A stretch of 64,000 nt of DNA from Lachnospiraceae bacterium (GTDB lineage: Bacteria; Bacillota; Clostridia; Lachnospirales; Lachnospiraceae), in assembly GCA_017936885.1 (NCBI GenBank), contig JAGBEO010000010.1:62001-126000 (forward strand), written 5' to 3'. Numbering within the stretch: the stretch's first letter is position 1; each line of letters starts with the position of its first letter. The position numbers and the translations under genes are program-made. Shown here one piece after another: positions 26,150 through 35,911 of this stretch. A model generated the notes under the pieces. It was not told the origin of the DNA and made no database searches. It worked only from the letters and a program-made list of their open reading frames with translations.

Positions 26150-27442
26150 ATGAAAAGGTTAGTAGCATTAGCAATGACAGTCTGTTTAGTTGGTACAATG
26201 CTAGTAGGCTGCGGTGCAAAAGAAAGTACGAGCGAAACGAAAGTAGAAGTAAATGAGGCGGCAGAGTCCACAGATGAAACAGGAAGCACAGAAAGTGTGG
26301 ATACGGCAAGTGCTCAGGCGGCATCGGGGAATGTAACCATTTGGTATTACTGGGAGACCGAAGGACATCAGAAAGCGCTCAGCCATATTGTAGAAGAATT
26401 TAATTCTTCTCAAAGTGATATTACGGTAGAAGCGAAATACGTACCATTTGCTGATTTTAAGAAACAGCTTTCCATCGGAGCATCAGCAGATGAATTACCG
26501 GATATCGTTATTCTGGACAATCCGGATCATGCGGCATATGCGGCAATGGGAATCTTCGCAGATCTGACGGGAAGATTTGATGTCAGCACGTATTATGACG
26601 GGCCCGTTAATTCCTGTACATTGGACGGAAAGCTTTACGGAGTGCCATTTGGAAGCAACTGTTTGTTATTGTTCTATAATGAAGACATGTTAAAAGCAGC
26701 CAATTGTGAAGTCCCTACCACATGGGAAGAATTACAGCAGGTTGCAGAAGCCTGCACAACAGATACCGTTTCCGGTTTTGCACACTGTGCATTGCAGAAT
26801 GAAGAGGGAACCTTCAACTTCTTACCCTGGGTATGGTCAACAGGCGCATCTTCTTATGAAATCAATTCGGAAGGAGGTATCAAAGCGTTAACGGCTGTTA
26901 AGAATCTGGTAGATTCCGGAGCCATGACCAAGGAAGCGATCAACTGGACACAGGGTGATACCATGCATCAGTTTATTGCAGGAAATCTTGCAATGATGAT
27001 CAATGGTACATGGCAGGTGCCGACTATGAGAGAAGAAGTTCCCGACTTAAACTGGAACGTAGCCCCGATTCCGATGGATGCACAGCAGGCATCAGGTCTT
27101 GGCGGTGAAAATTATGCGGTAATCGCCGGCGGAAATGAAGAAGCAGCTATCGCTTTCTTAGAGTATGCCACAAGCGAGGAAACCTGTCTTTATATGATGA
27201 ATGCAATGGGATATATTTCTTCCAATTCCACCATTGCAGAGGGACAGTTTGAAGGGGACCCGGTATATGAAGCATTCGTAGAAGAGATGAACTATGCAGG
27301 AGCCAGAGGTCCTTTGCCGGAATGGCCGGACATTTCCAATGCAATTTCTTTAGCATTTAATAAAGTGATTACAGGTGCAAGCACACCAGAGGAGGCGGCT
27401 GCAGAAGCACAGAGTACCATTGATGGGATTTTGGGAAATTAG
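26150..27442 (+). CDS. Sugar ABC transporter substrate-binding lipoprotein
   Basis: 430 residues, family 1 extracellular solute-binding protein. Lipoprotein signal with lipobox VGCG (Cys about 21), an acidic Glu/Ser/Thr linker, then the binding fold (NVTIWYYWETEGHQKALSHIVEEFN; GVPFGSNCLLLFYNEDMLKAANCEVPTTWEEL; NGTWQVPTM). Strong ribosome binding site TTAGGAGG. It captures an oligosaccharide at the cell surface for the permeases at 20278-22025. Separate transcription from them, with a terminator behind it, allows higher expression of the binding protein. Confidence 0.94.
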   Translation: MKRLVALAMTVCLVGTMLVGCGAKESTSETKVEVNEAAESTDETGSTESVDTASAQAASGNVTIWYYWETEGHQKALSHIVEEFNSSQSDITVEAKYVPFADFKKQLSIGASADELPDIVILDNPDHAAYAAMGIFADLTGRFDVSTYYDGPVNSCTLDGKLYGVPFGSNCLLLFYNEDMLKAANCEVPTTWEELQQVAEACTTDTVSGFAHCALQNEEGTFNFLPWVWSTGASSYEINSEGGIKALTAVKNLVDSGAMTKEAINWTQGDTMHQFIAGNLAMMINGTWQVPTMREEVPDLNWNVAPIPMDAQQASGLGGENYAVIAGGNEEAAIAFLEYATSEETCLYMMNAMGYISSNSTIAEGQFEGDPVYEAFVEEMNYAGARGPLPEWPDISNAISLAFNKVITGASTPEEAAAEAQSTIDGILGN

Positions 27443-27483
27443 TTGATTTGGGAAAGAAGCATGTAGTAAAGCATATATCATTT

Positions 27484-27518
27484 AGTAACGCCAGACTTTT
27501 TGCTGGCGTTACTTATTT
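27484..27518 (+). terminator. Terminator after the binding-protein gene
   Basis: AGTAACGCCAG (27484-27494), 8-nt loop, CTGGCGTTACT (27503-27513), then TATTTC. An 11-bp perfect stem. GH127 downstream has no clear promoter, so partial read-through is likely. Confidence 0.8.
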
Positions 27519-27541
27519 CATAATAGAAAGGAATTTGCAAA

Positions 27542-29539
27542 ATGACTGGTAAAATTAGAGTGCAAGACAAATTTTGGAAATATTACAGAGAAGTTGTCCG
27601 AAAGGATATGATTCCATACCAGTGGAAAGTATTAAATGATGAAATTGCTATTAAAATAGAGAGAGAGCGTAATGATGATTCCATTCCAAATGAAAAAAGT
27701 CATGCAATAGAAAATTTCAAGATTGCCGCTGGTCTGAAAACGGGAAATCATTATGGCTGGGTTTTTCAAGACAGTGATGTATACAAATGGCTGGAAGCAG
27801 TTGCATATTCCTTAAATGAGTATATGGATGAAGACTTAAAAGCACTTGCTGACAGTGTAGTAGATTTGATCGCAGCAGCGCAGGAAGATGACGGATATTT
27901 GGGTACATATTTTACCATCGAAGCTCCTGAACGTAAGTTGAAACGTTTAGGAGAAAGCCATGAATTATATTGTGCAGGACATTTTATGGAAGCGGCGGTT
28001 GCTTATTATGAAGCGGTAAAGAGTGAAAAGGTACTCACGGTTGCTTGTAAATTAGCGGATTATATCGGGCGACATTTTGGGGAAGAAGAGGGTCAGATTC
28101 ATGGCTGCGATGGCCATGAAGAAATTGAGATCGGATTAGCTAAGCTATACCGTGCCACAGGGGAAGCTAAATATTTGGAATTGAGCAAATATTTTTTATA
28201 TATCAGAGGTACTGACCCGGAATTCTTTTTGAGACAGAAAGAAGAGGAAAAAGAAAGTACACCGCTGATTGCAGGATTAGAGAAATTTCCTTTAAGCTAT
28301 TGTCAAAATCATAAACCTCTTCTGGAGCAGGATACGGCAGAAGGACATGCGGTCAGATTGGTATATATGTGTACCGCAATGGCGGATGTGGCTGCGCTGA
28401 CGAATGACGAAAAACTGTTTGCTGCCTGTAAGAAAATATGGCGGAATATTGTAGATAAACGAATGTATATTACCGGTGGAATTGGTTCTACGGTGATAGG
28501 AGAATCATTTACCTTTGATTATGACTTACCGAATGATACCATGTACTGTGAAACCTGCGCATCAGTGGGGTTGGTCTTTTTTGCCGGACGGATGTTGGAG
28601 AATGAGTTAAGAAGTGAGTACGGAGACGTGATGGAACGAGCCTTGTACAATACGGTATTATCGGGAATGGCATTAGATGGAAAGCATTTTTTCTATGTAA
28701 ATCCTCTGGAAGCGATTCCGGAGAGTTCTGCAAAAGATCCGGCGAAGAGTCATGTAAAATGTGTGAGGCCGGAATGGCTGGGGTGTGCCTGCTGTCCGCC
28801 GAACCTTGCCAGACTTCTGGCATCACTGGAGAAATATATTTATGTACAGCGTGAAGGTACGATTTTTGCAAATCTGTTTATGAACTGTGACGGTGAGTTT
28901 ACCGTGCATGGGAATCCGGTTTTCATACAGCAGGAAACCGATTACCCGTGGGGAAGTGTGAAAAATCCATATGCGGAAGAATGGCAGGGTAATATAAAAT
29001 TTAAAATAAATTGTAAAAAAGAAACGGAATTTACTCTTGGCATCCGTATTCCGAACTGGGCGAATGAATATGTTGTGCGAGTAAACGGTAAAGAAGAAGC
29101 AGTTGAGAAGGCGGATGGTATTGTTTCAATTACGAAAGTATTCCAAAATGACATAATAGAAGTTTCTCTGGATATGAAGATTGAAACATGGAATGCCTGC
29201 CTATATGTGAGAAATGATATAGGTAAAGTGGCAGTATCACGTGGTCCCATTGTGTATTGCATGGAGGAAGCTGATAACGGTAAGTACCTTCATTTGTTAT
29301 CCATTGGGAAACATGCGGAATTTACCTATCATTTTGACTCTGATCTATTAGGCGGTGTGGGAGTTATTAAAACGAAGGGCTATGCACATATGCTGCCTCC
29401 ACAGAAGGAACTGCCCTTATATCAGAAGCAGAGAGAAGTGGTGGAAACGAGAGAAAAAGAGTTGATGCTGATTCCGTATTATGCATGGGCAAACCGTGGA
29501 GAGAATGAAATGCAGGTATGGATCAGACAGGAAAGGTAA
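27542..29539 (+). CDS. GH127 beta-L-arabinofuranosidase
   Basis: 665 residues, no signal peptide, cytoplasmic. GH127 enzymes use a zinc-bound cysteine nucleophile. The key pieces are visible: YCETCAS (catalytic Glu about 336 and a Cys ligand) and CACCPPNLAR (adjacent Cys pair about 416-417 including the nucleophile). Other family features are ESHELYCAGHF and the GGIGSTVIGESFTFDYDLPNDTMYCET region. It releases beta-L-arabinofuranose from short arabinosides such as those on plant extensins or arabinan. It shares a locus with GH31 and the YesMN-controlled transporter. Confidence 0.93.
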   Translation: MTGKIRVQDKFWKYYREVVRKDMIPYQWKVLNDEIAIKIERERNDDSIPNEKSHAIENFKIAAGLKTGNHYGWVFQDSDVYKWLEAVAYSLNEYMDEDLKALADSVVDLIAAAQEDDGYLGTYFTIEAPERKLKRLGESHELYCAGHFMEAAVAYYEAVKSEKVLTVACKLADYIGRHFGEEEGQIHGCDGHEEIEIGLAKLYRATGEAKYLELSKYFLYIRGTDPEFFLRQKEEEKESTPLIAGLEKFPLSYCQNHKPLLEQDTAEGHAVRLVYMCTAMADVAALTNDEKLFAACKKIWRNIVDKRMYITGGIGSTVIGESFTFDYDLPNDTMYCETCASVGLVFFAGRMLENELRSEYGDVMERALYNTVLSGMALDGKHFFYVNPLEAIPESSAKDPAKSHVKCVRPEWLGCACCPPNLARLLASLEKYIYVQREGTIFANLFMNCDGEFTVHGNPVFIQQETDYPWGSVKNPYAEEWQGNIKFKINCKKETEFTLGIRIPNWANEYVVRVNGKEEAVEKADGIVSITKVFQNDIIEVSLDMKIETWNACLYVRNDIGKVAVSRGPIVYCMEEADNGKYLHLLSIGKHAEFTYHFDSDLLGGVGVIKTKGYAHMLPPQKELPLYQKQREVVETREKELMLIPYYAWANRGENEMQVWIRQER

Positions 29540-29547
29540 CGTGATAT

Positions 29548-31608
29548 ATGAACCGGTATTTTCATTCGAAAAGGAATCTGTTCAGCATCCGAAACAAAAT
29601 CGCAGTATGTTTTCTTGTACCATTGCTCTTTATGATCATTATTGGTGTAACTGCCTATAGGAAAGCAGAAGACGGAATGAGCCGGAAATATCAGGAATCC
29701 ACGTTACAGACTGTGAAAATGGCAACAGAATATGTGGATATGAGCTGTGAATTTATTGAGGCAGAGGGAATGAAATATGCCTTTGATGAAGACCTGAACC
29801 AATATTTTAAAGGGGTACTGACAGATGCTGCACAGAAAAAAGCTATGACAAGCAGGATCCAATCCGATATGTTAACTTCACAGACTGTAAATCCATTTAT
29901 CAGCAATGTTCATATTATCTCGCGCGAAGGGATTCCCATGTTGTTTTCTAAAACAGGGTATACAGTGGACGGATTTTTCAATGCATACTATGATTCTGTA
30001 AGTGTGGATGGTATGTTTGACAAGTGGATTGATCATCATGATGTGTTGGACAGCAATTTAGAACTTGCATCTGAAGAATATATTCTATCCTATGAAGTGA
30101 TTGCAGAGGCAGGAAATGCTTGTATTGTGGTAGATATCAAGCGGTCGGCAGTCAGAGATTTTCTACAGAATCTTGATATGGGAGAGGGCGGTATCATTGG
30201 ATTTGTTACAAAAGACGGTAGGGAAATCATTTGCAAAAGCCAGACCTATGAAACGGAAAGTTCCATAACAGATGGGGAGTTTAGGTTTTATGACCAGAAA
30301 TTCTTTACGGAAGCTATGGAAGGAGAAGCATTGGAAGGGAGCGAAGAAATAAGTTTCCAGGGAAAAGATTACTTTTTCATTTTCAGCAGAAGCGAAGAAA
30401 CAAAGGCCGCTGTCTGTGCTCTGGTTCCGAGTGAAACAGTAACATCACAGGCACAGGAGATTAAGGTGTTAACAACATGGCTGGTTATTGTGGCGTGCAT
30501 GATTGTGCTGATCATCGGCATTGTAATCGTAGCAGGTATTCAGAATAATATGAAGCATCTTTCAGGTAAATTCGGAGAAGTGGCGAATGGAGATTTGACT
30601 ATACAGATATTGGCTAGAGGTCATGATGAATTTGGGGATTTGGCATGCAGTGCAGCACATATGATCAAGAATACCAAAAAACTGGTTCATAAAGTTGCCA
30701 ACGCGACTAGTCAGCTGGAAGAATCTGCGCAAGATGTGGAGCATGTATCAAGAGTGATTGATATATGTTCACAGAATATTACAACCGTGATCAGTGATAT
30801 CAATAAAGGTATGGAGAGACAGTCTCAACATGCACAGGGGTGTGTTGTCAAAACCGATGTGTTGTCTAAGGAGATGCAGGAGGTCAGCCGGATTGCCTGG
30901 CAGGTAGAAAAGTTGGTTGATGAGACAGACAATATGATTCAGAAAGGAATGGATATTGTGCAGTTGCTTGGCAGTAGAGCAAAAGAGACGATTACGATTA
31001 CTGTTCAGGTAAGAGAAAGTATCGAGGCGCTGCGTAAAGAATCGGAAACGATCAATAAATTTGTGGAGGCGATTACTGATATTTCAAAACAAACGAATCT
31101 CCTTTCCCTAAACGCTTCGATCGAGGCGGCGCGAGCAGGAGAAAACGGAAAAGGATTTGCAGTAGTGGCGGAAGAAATCCGTAAGCTTGCAGATGATTCT
31201 GCAGTGGCAGCAGGCGAAATCCGTAACAATGTAGCTCATATTGCAACATACACGATGCACAGTGTGGAGAGTGCGGAACAGGCTGGGATTATGGTTGATA
31301 TGCAGGGAGAGACAGTGGAAGAAGCTGTGGCAGTATTCAGGGAAATGCAGACCAGAATGGGACAGCTGGTTAAGGGATTGAAAGAGATTGTAAATAGTAC
31401 CGGGAAAGCGGATGCGGAAAGAAAAGACACCGTTTTAGCTGTAAAGGATATTTCCGATATTATTGAGGAAACCGCAGACAGTGCAAGAATAGTAAATGAG
31501 ATTGCATCAAAGCTGCTTGCAAATGTAGATAATCTAAGCAATACGGCGAACACACTTGGCAAAAATATGGAAGAATTGAAAAGTGAGATCTCTGTATTTA
31601 AGATTTAA
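29548..31608 (+). CDS. Methyl-accepting chemotaxis protein
   Basis: 686 residues. Helix 1 near 16-36, an extracellular dCache-like sensor region of about 270 residues, helix 2 near 310-332 ([22 protein letters not shown]), a HAMP domain, then a long signalling coiled coil with the conserved tip [26 protein letters not shown]. It starts 8 nt after GH127, so both are probably cotranscribed. The receptor would bias swimming through CheA/CheW encoded elsewhere, and its position suggests it detects the sugar used by this locus. Confidence 0.93.
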   Translation: MNRYFHSKRNLFSIRNKIAVCFLVPLLFMIIIGVTAYRKAEDGMSRKYQESTLQTVKMATEYVDMSCEFIEAEGMKYAFDEDLNQYFKGVLTDAAQKKAMTSRIQSDMLTSQTVNPFISNVHIISREGIPMLFSKTGYTVDGFFNAYYDSVSVDGMFDKWIDHHDVLDSNLELASEEYILSYEVIAEAGNACIVVDIKRSAVRDFLQNLDMGEGGIIGFVTKDGREIICKSQTYETESSITDGEFRFYDQKFFTEAMEGEALEGSEEISFQGKDYFFIFSRSEETKAAVCALVPSETVTSQAQEIKVLTTWLVIVACMIVLIIGIVIVAGIQNNMKHLSGKFGEVANGDLTIQILARGHDEFGDLACSAAHMIKNTKKLVHKVANATSQLEESAQDVEHVSRVIDICSQNITTVISDINKGMERQSQHAQGCVVKTDVLSKEMQEVSRIAWQVEKLVDETDNMIQKGMDIVQLLGSRAKETITITVQVRESIEALRKESETINKFVEAITDISKQTNLLSLNASIEAARAGENGKGFAVVAEEIRKLADDSAVAAGEIRNNVAHIATYTMHSVESAEQAGIMVDMQGETVEEAVAVFREMQTRMGQLVKGLKEIVNSTGKADAERKDTVLAVKDISDIIEETADSARIVNEIASKLLANVDNLSNTANTLGKNMEELKSEISVFKI

Positions 31609-31724
31609 GTATATTGTTTTCTGGATATGGAAATACTTGTTCTAAAGAATGGACCGGTACACGTATGAAGATACGGCATCGGTCAATAAGACAGGGTAGA
31701 ACATATCCGGAAAGGAAACAGACT

Positions 31725-32333
31725 ATGGAATTTAGAAACAGTGAGACGAAGGATAATCTGATGCGTGCTTTCGCGGGAGAGAGCCAGGCACGAAACCGCT
31801 ACACGATCGCGGCAGCTCAGGCGCAAAAGGAGAACCTGCACGTGATATCAGCGGTGTTTCATTTTACCGCGGAGCAGGAAAAGGAACATGCGGAGATTTT
31901 CTACCGCTATTTAAGTGAACTGTCCGGCGAAAATATCGCGGTTGATGGCGCGTATCCGGTGGATCTTGCCAAAGATGTAGCCGGACTTCTCAGGATGGCG
32001 CAGCACAATGAATACGAAGAGCACGACGATGTGTATCAGAAATTTGCCGATAAAGCCGAGGAAGAGGGCTTTCGGAATATTGCGGCTTCCTTCCGCAGCA
32101 TTGCTGAGATTGAGAAGGTGCACGGCAATCGGTTTGGCGAATTTGCGGAACTGTTAGAGCAGGGTAAGTTGTTTGTATCCGATGTGGAAACAGCCTGGAT
32201 GTGCTTAGAGTGTGGGAATATCATCTACGGAACCAAGGTGCCGGAACAATGCCCGGTATGTCATCACGACAAAGGATTTTTTGTTCGTCTGGAGCTCGCC
32301 CCTTATACCGGACAATGCTGTGTTTCAAAATAG
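31725..32333 (+). CDS. rbr: Rubrerythrin
   Basis: 202 residues. Non-heme diiron ferritin-like domain with E-x-x-R/H motifs (FAGESQARNRY, EQEKEHAEIF, NEYEEHDDVY, AEIEKVHGNRF) followed by a C-terminal rubredoxin-like iron site (CLECG...CPVC). It reduces hydrogen peroxide in anaerobes. ATG 31725 is chosen because AAAGGA precedes it and MEFRNSETKDNLMRAFAGE is the typical N-terminus; an open frame extends upstream to 31614 without a ribosome binding site. Monocistronic, ending at a strong terminator. Confidence 0.94.
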   Translation: MEFRNSETKDNLMRAFAGESQARNRYTIAAAQAQKENLHVISAVFHFTAEQEKEHAEIFYRYLSELSGENIAVDGAYPVDLAKDVAGLLRMAQHNEYEEHDDVYQKFADKAEEEGFRNIAASFRSIAEIEKVHGNRFGEFAELLEQGKLFVSDVETAWMCLECGNIIYGTKVPEQCPVCHHDKGFFVRLELAPYTGQCCVSK

Positions 32334-32414
32334 TGATATGGCATCGGGAAAAGGCATAGGAAAAAGCGATGACAGAAAAGAGAATAGGAGAAAAAGAATA
32401 GGATTTTATATTAG

Positions 32415-32450
32415 AACGAGCGCAGACAAGAAAGCCTGCGCTCGTTTTCC
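32415..32450 (+). terminator. Terminator after rubrerythrin
   Basis: AACGAGCGCAG (32415-32425) pairs with CTGCGCTCGTT (32436-32446), followed by TTCC-ATTTT. It lies between convergent rubrerythrin and GH42 genes and may serve both. Confidence 0.85.
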
Positions 32451-32467
32451 ATTTTACATCTCGCGGT

Positions 32468-34531
32468 TTACAGCTCTTCCAGCACAATAAAATCCCAATC
32501 CTGCAATGTCAGGATATCGCCTTCTGATACCGTCACAGAACCGTCGCATCCGGTCTCAGATGCTGCGGTATCAGCTTTGCTTTGCAGCAGAACAGCCGCA
32601 TCCTGACCGTGATAGTTCAAAGTGCGCGGTGTGTCGGAATAATTAAAGTAATAGCGGATTTCTTTTCCCAGATCATTTGTTCCTTTTTTAAGAACCACCG
32701 GATAACTGATCTCCGGCACATCTATTTGTGCCTGTTCGCAAACAGAACGCAGCAGGTCTTTGAGCAGATCAGTGTCCTCGAAATAACAGCCAATATACGT
32801 GGCGGTACCCTTACCGTACTGATTCTGTGTAATGGCAGCATAGGTATTCCACTGGGAATGGTCGTAAGATGCCAGTACACGGGCTGTCTCAGGTATCAGT
32901 AATTCCATCCAATAGTGTACGCTGCCGCTGGCAGCAGCCGTACTGACGGAACGGGGAAATGCAATATCCGTCAGTCCTACATTGACTCCATCGGTAAATT
33001 GATCATATGTCATACCAAACACTTCTGTCAGTCCATGGGGCTGGTCGTCATGATAGATTTTTAACATTTTATCAGCAAACGCGGTTTTAAAGGTAGAAAT
33101 CAGATTTCCGCCGTTTCTGACATAGGCGTCCAATGCACTGACAAGCGTGTCGCTGACACTGTAGAGTGCAGGAGTCACAAGTATCTCATATTGACTGAAT
33201 AAGTCAATATCATTCTCGGAGAGAATATCACATTCTATATTCATTTCATAGAAGGTGTCAAAGAGCCAGCGGAAGATGTCGTTGTAAGCCAGATCGTTGT
33301 GGATCTTAAACCACTGCAAAGCGGTCAGACATTCGTTGTTCAGCACAAAAGCCACAGGGCAGGTCTTACGCAGATTCTTCAGGTGCGCACCGTATTTCTT
33401 AAAGTCGGCGCCGATGCGGCAGGCTTCCCTGTAAGTGGCGTTTTCTTTCAGGTTATGGCTTAAGACGCCTTTCCAGTAGGATTCCACGGCGTTATGGATG
33501 GAATGCCAGTGCCAGTACATCACGGAATCAGCGCCCGATGCAAGATGGCTGAATGCCTGCATGCGCAGCTGGTTCGGATAGTGCAGCCAGCCGTGGTTGC
33601 CCTGGGCTTCGGTTTCCAGAACCAGGTAGTTGTCCTTTTTCAGGGAACGGGCGATGGCGCCGCCCATGGCGATCTCCTTGCCGGTCAGATCCTGGGCGGA
33701 ATGATGATAGATATCGCATCCGGCGACTGTCAGCGCCTTAGCGGCATCCCATTGGTTGATGTCCGGCTGCAGACCGTAGGAATAGTCCCGCCACTCATAG
33801 TCGAAATTCTGGGTGATGAACTGATCCGGGCGGGCATATTCGGACACGATGGCGCTTTGCCATGCCAGAAAATCAGCGGCAAGCTTGCGCTGGAATTTGC
33901 TGTATTCGGCGCCCAGACTGCCGTTGATCGTGCCGCGTACGTCCGGGAAATCTTCCCAACTGTTGATGCGGTTGCTCCAGTAATCCAGTCCCCACGCGTC
34001 ATTTAAGGCGTCCAGATCATCCTGGAACAGTTCCCTGATATAAGCAACGAATTTAGCCTGTGCGTAAGTGGAGCAGGTGTCATAGGCTTTGGTCTCGTTA
34101 TCAAGCTGGAAGCCGATGACATGGTCATAGGGCTGCACTTCCTCCATCAGTCTGCGGATGATGATTTCCGCATGTTTCAGATACATCGGATGGGTGATAT
34201 CCATATTCTGTCTGCGGCCGTAGCGTTCGGGACCGCTGTGGGTTTCCGTTAGGATATCGGGATATTTGCGGGCAAGCCATGTGGGAACCGCATAGGTGGG
34301 TGTACCGATGATCACCTGAATGTTGTGCCGGGCGGAAGCTTGCAGCATCCTGTGCAGATGGGTAAAATCGAAATTCCCCTCCTGCGGCTCCCAAGTGCTC
34401 CACGTGGATTCCGCGATGCGAATCACGTTCATACCGGCTTTTTCCATCATTTCCATGTCTGTCTCAATACGGTCTACGGGCAGATATTCGTCATAGTATG
34501 CCGTACCGAAGAGAAGCTTGTCTGTTTTCAT
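32468..34531 (-). CDS. GH42 beta-galactosidase
   Basis: 687 residues, cytoplasmic (no signal). GH42 TIM barrel: LLFGTAYYDEYLPVDRIETD at the N-terminus, acid/base Glu146 in GFQLDNE, and a nucleophile Glu candidate in LVLETEAQGNHGWLHY; then the trimerisation/amidotransferase-like domain (VTPALYSVSD) and a small C-terminal beta domain. It removes terminal beta-galactosyl units, typically from galacto-oligosaccharides. Start ATG 34531 leaves AAAGGA 11 bases upstream; ATG 34543 would directly abut that site. It is divergent from a LacI gene, with a 19-bp palindrome between them. Confidence 0.95.
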   Translation of the reverse strand: MKTDKLLFGTAYYDEYLPVDRIETDMEMMEKAGMNVIRIAESTWSTWEPQEGNFDFTHLHRMLQASARHNIQVIIGTPTYAVPTWLARKYPDILTETHSGPERYGRRQNMDITHPMYLKHAEIIIRRLMEEVQPYDHVIGFQLDNETKAYDTCSTYAQAKFVAYIRELFQDDLDALNDAWGLDYWSNRINSWEDFPDVRGTINGSLGAEYSKFQRKLAADFLAWQSAIVSEYARPDQFITQNFDYEWRDYSYGLQPDINQWDAAKALTVAGCDIYHHSAQDLTGKEIAMGGAIARSLKKDNYLVLETEAQGNHGWLHYPNQLRMQAFSHLASGADSVMYWHWHSIHNAVESYWKGVLSHNLKENATYREACRIGADFKKYGAHLKNLRKTCPVAFVLNNECLTALQWFKIHNDLAYNDIFRWLFDTFYEMNIECDILSENDIDLFSQYEILVTPALYSVSDTLVSALDAYVRNGGNLISTFKTAFADKMLKIYHDDQPHGLTEVFGMTYDQFTDGVNVGLTDIAFPRSVSTAAASGSVHYWMELLIPETARVLASYDHSQWNTYAAITQNQYGKGTATYIGCYFEDTDLLKDLLRSVCEQAQIDVPEISYPVVLKKGTNDLGKEIRYYFNYSDTPRTLNYHGQDAAVLLQSKADTAASETGCDGSVTVSEGDILTLQDWDFIVLEEL

Positions 34532-34593
34532 AAGAAATACCATCCTTTCTGAGATTGCTTTGCGTAGGCATCAGACCCTTTGAGCCGGGCTGA

Positions 34594-34612
34594 TGATATA
34601 ACGGTTATATCA
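34594..34612. promoter_or_regulatory. 19-bp palindromic operator candidate
   Basis: TGATATAACGGTTATATCA, a perfect inverted repeat with a single central base, about 63 bp upstream of the GH42 start codon and between GH42 and lacI-type 34811. Probably a repressor site for GH42. Confidence 0.55.
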
Positions 34613-34699
34613 ATGCAATATATCCAAAAATTACAATATTTATTGTACAAAAAAGATATTGCATAGTCCAGTACTATCTGCTACGCTAATGTGAAAAAG

Positions 34700-34713
34700 C
34701 AACCGATTGCGCA
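34700..34713. promoter_or_regulatory. LacI-type operator candidate, copy 1
   Basis: CAACCGATTGCGCA; with the preceding G it forms GCAACCGATTGC, a near-palindrome around a central CG as in many LacI-family sites. The identical 14 bp occurs at 39564-39577 at the start of the GH53 unit. Confidence 0.55.
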
Positions 34714-34810
34714 TTATCAGAGTTGTGATATGGTGATCCGGTCAGCGGATCAGGGGAGCCGCGAAACCGGATGGCGCAGTATAGCGGAAAATAAAGCATG
34801 AGAGGAAGTT

Positions 34811-35809
34811 ATGGAGGAGAAAAATTTAACCATCAATGATATAGCGGAGGAATTGGGCGTATCCAAAACTACCGTTTCCCGCGCCATATCCGGTAAGGGA
34901 AGAATCGGGGAGCAGACACGCAGGAAAGTGCTGGACTATATCGAAGCCCATAATTACAGACCGAATGTGATCGCGAAGGGACTGGCACAGAATAAGACCT
35001 TTAATATCGGGCTTGTTCTGCCGGGCGATTATAATATTGTAGAACTGCCCTTTTTCCAGAACTGCATGATGGGTATTTGCAAGCTTGCTTCCGAAAGAGA
35101 TTATGATGTGTTGATTTCCATGGTAACAGCACAGAATATTTCCCAGCTTGAGCGGGCGGTGACGAATCATAAGATAGATGGTGTGATTCTGACAAGGACA
35201 CTGACAGAGGACGCGCCAATGCGGTATCTTAAGGAAAACGGGATTCCTTTCGTGGCAATCGGTAGTACGGATGATGATACGGTGATCCAGATTGATAATG
35301 ACCATAGAAATGCCTGCCGGGAACTGACCCGCAACCTGTTAGGGCAGGGTGTGAAGAAGATTGCCCTGGTCGGCGGCGACGAAAGCTATATTGTTACCGG
35401 AAACCGTCTGCGGGGCTTTCAAGACGCCTTTGAAGATATGCCGCAGTGGCAGGGCAGCAGGGAAATGTTCTTAAATATCGAGGACGGTAAACAGGTAGAC
35501 GGTATTGTGGAGCAGCTTCTTGCAGGAGAATTTGAGTGTATTGTGGCGATGGATGATTTTTTGTGTAACTGCGTGCTGGATTCCTTGCAGCGAAGGGATG
35601 CGGATGTGCCCGGACAGGTACAGGTGGGGTCCTTCTATGACAGTACTTTTCTGGCGAATCATATGCCTTCTGTTACCTCCATCCGCTTCGATGTGGAGGA
35701 ACTGGGCAGGAAAGCCTGTGAGCTGCTTCTTGGACTTCTGGAAGGGGACGCGGTGGAACGGCGCACGCTCTTAGGGTACGAAGTGAGGATGCGGCGTTCC
35801 ACGAGATAG
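34811..35809 (+). CDS. LacI-family transcriptional regulator (GH42 side)
   Basis: 332 residues. N-terminal LacI HTH (LTINDIAEELGVSKTTVSRAISGKGRIGEQTRRKVLDYIE) with hinge RPNVIAKGLAQ, followed by a periplasmic-binding-like sensor domain (NIGLVLPGDYN...; GVILTRTLTEDAPMRYLKENGIPFVAIG; VTSIRFDVEELGRKACELLL). Divergent from GH42; likely effector is a galactoside or galacto-oligosaccharide. Candidate operators are the 19-bp palindrome at 34594 and the CAACCGATTGCGCA site at 34700, the latter shared with the GH53 unit. Weak ribosome binding site (GAGGAAGTT). Confidence 0.92.
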   Translation: MEEKNLTINDIAEELGVSKTTVSRAISGKGRIGEQTRRKVLDYIEAHNYRPNVIAKGLAQNKTFNIGLVLPGDYNIVELPFFQNCMMGICKLASERDYDVLISMVTAQNISQLERAVTNHKIDGVILTRTLTEDAPMRYLKENGIPFVAIGSTDDDTVIQIDNDHRNACRELTRNLLGQGVKKIALVGGDESYIVTGNRLRGFQDAFEDMPQWQGSREMFLNIEDGKQVDGIVEQLLAGEFECIVAMDDFLCNCVLDSLQRRDADVPGQVQVGSFYDSTFLANHMPSVTSIRFDVEELGRKACELLLGLLEGDAVERRTLLGYEVRMRRSTR

Positions 35810-35831
35810 GATACGGTTTTCAAAATCAATC

Positions 35832-35881
35832 TTTACCTGAAATGAAATTCACAGTATAATGTAAGTATGGTTATCAACCAT
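35832..35881 (+). promoter_or_regulatory. Promoter and palindrome of the iron alcohol dehydrogenase
   Basis: TTTACC (35832-35837), 17-nt spacer, TATAAT (35855-35860). The expected start point near 35867 coincides with ATGGTT-ATC-AACCAT (35867-35881), a perfect inverted repeat placed like a repressor operator. Confidence 0.6.
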
Positions 35882-35911
35882 GATTTTATAGAAGGTAAAG
35901 GAGATTACAGT

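Noticed and set aside
33494..34006. 170-codon open frame on the plus strand inside GH42
   Set aside because: Fully antisense to the well-supported GH42 catalytic domain, with no start signals.
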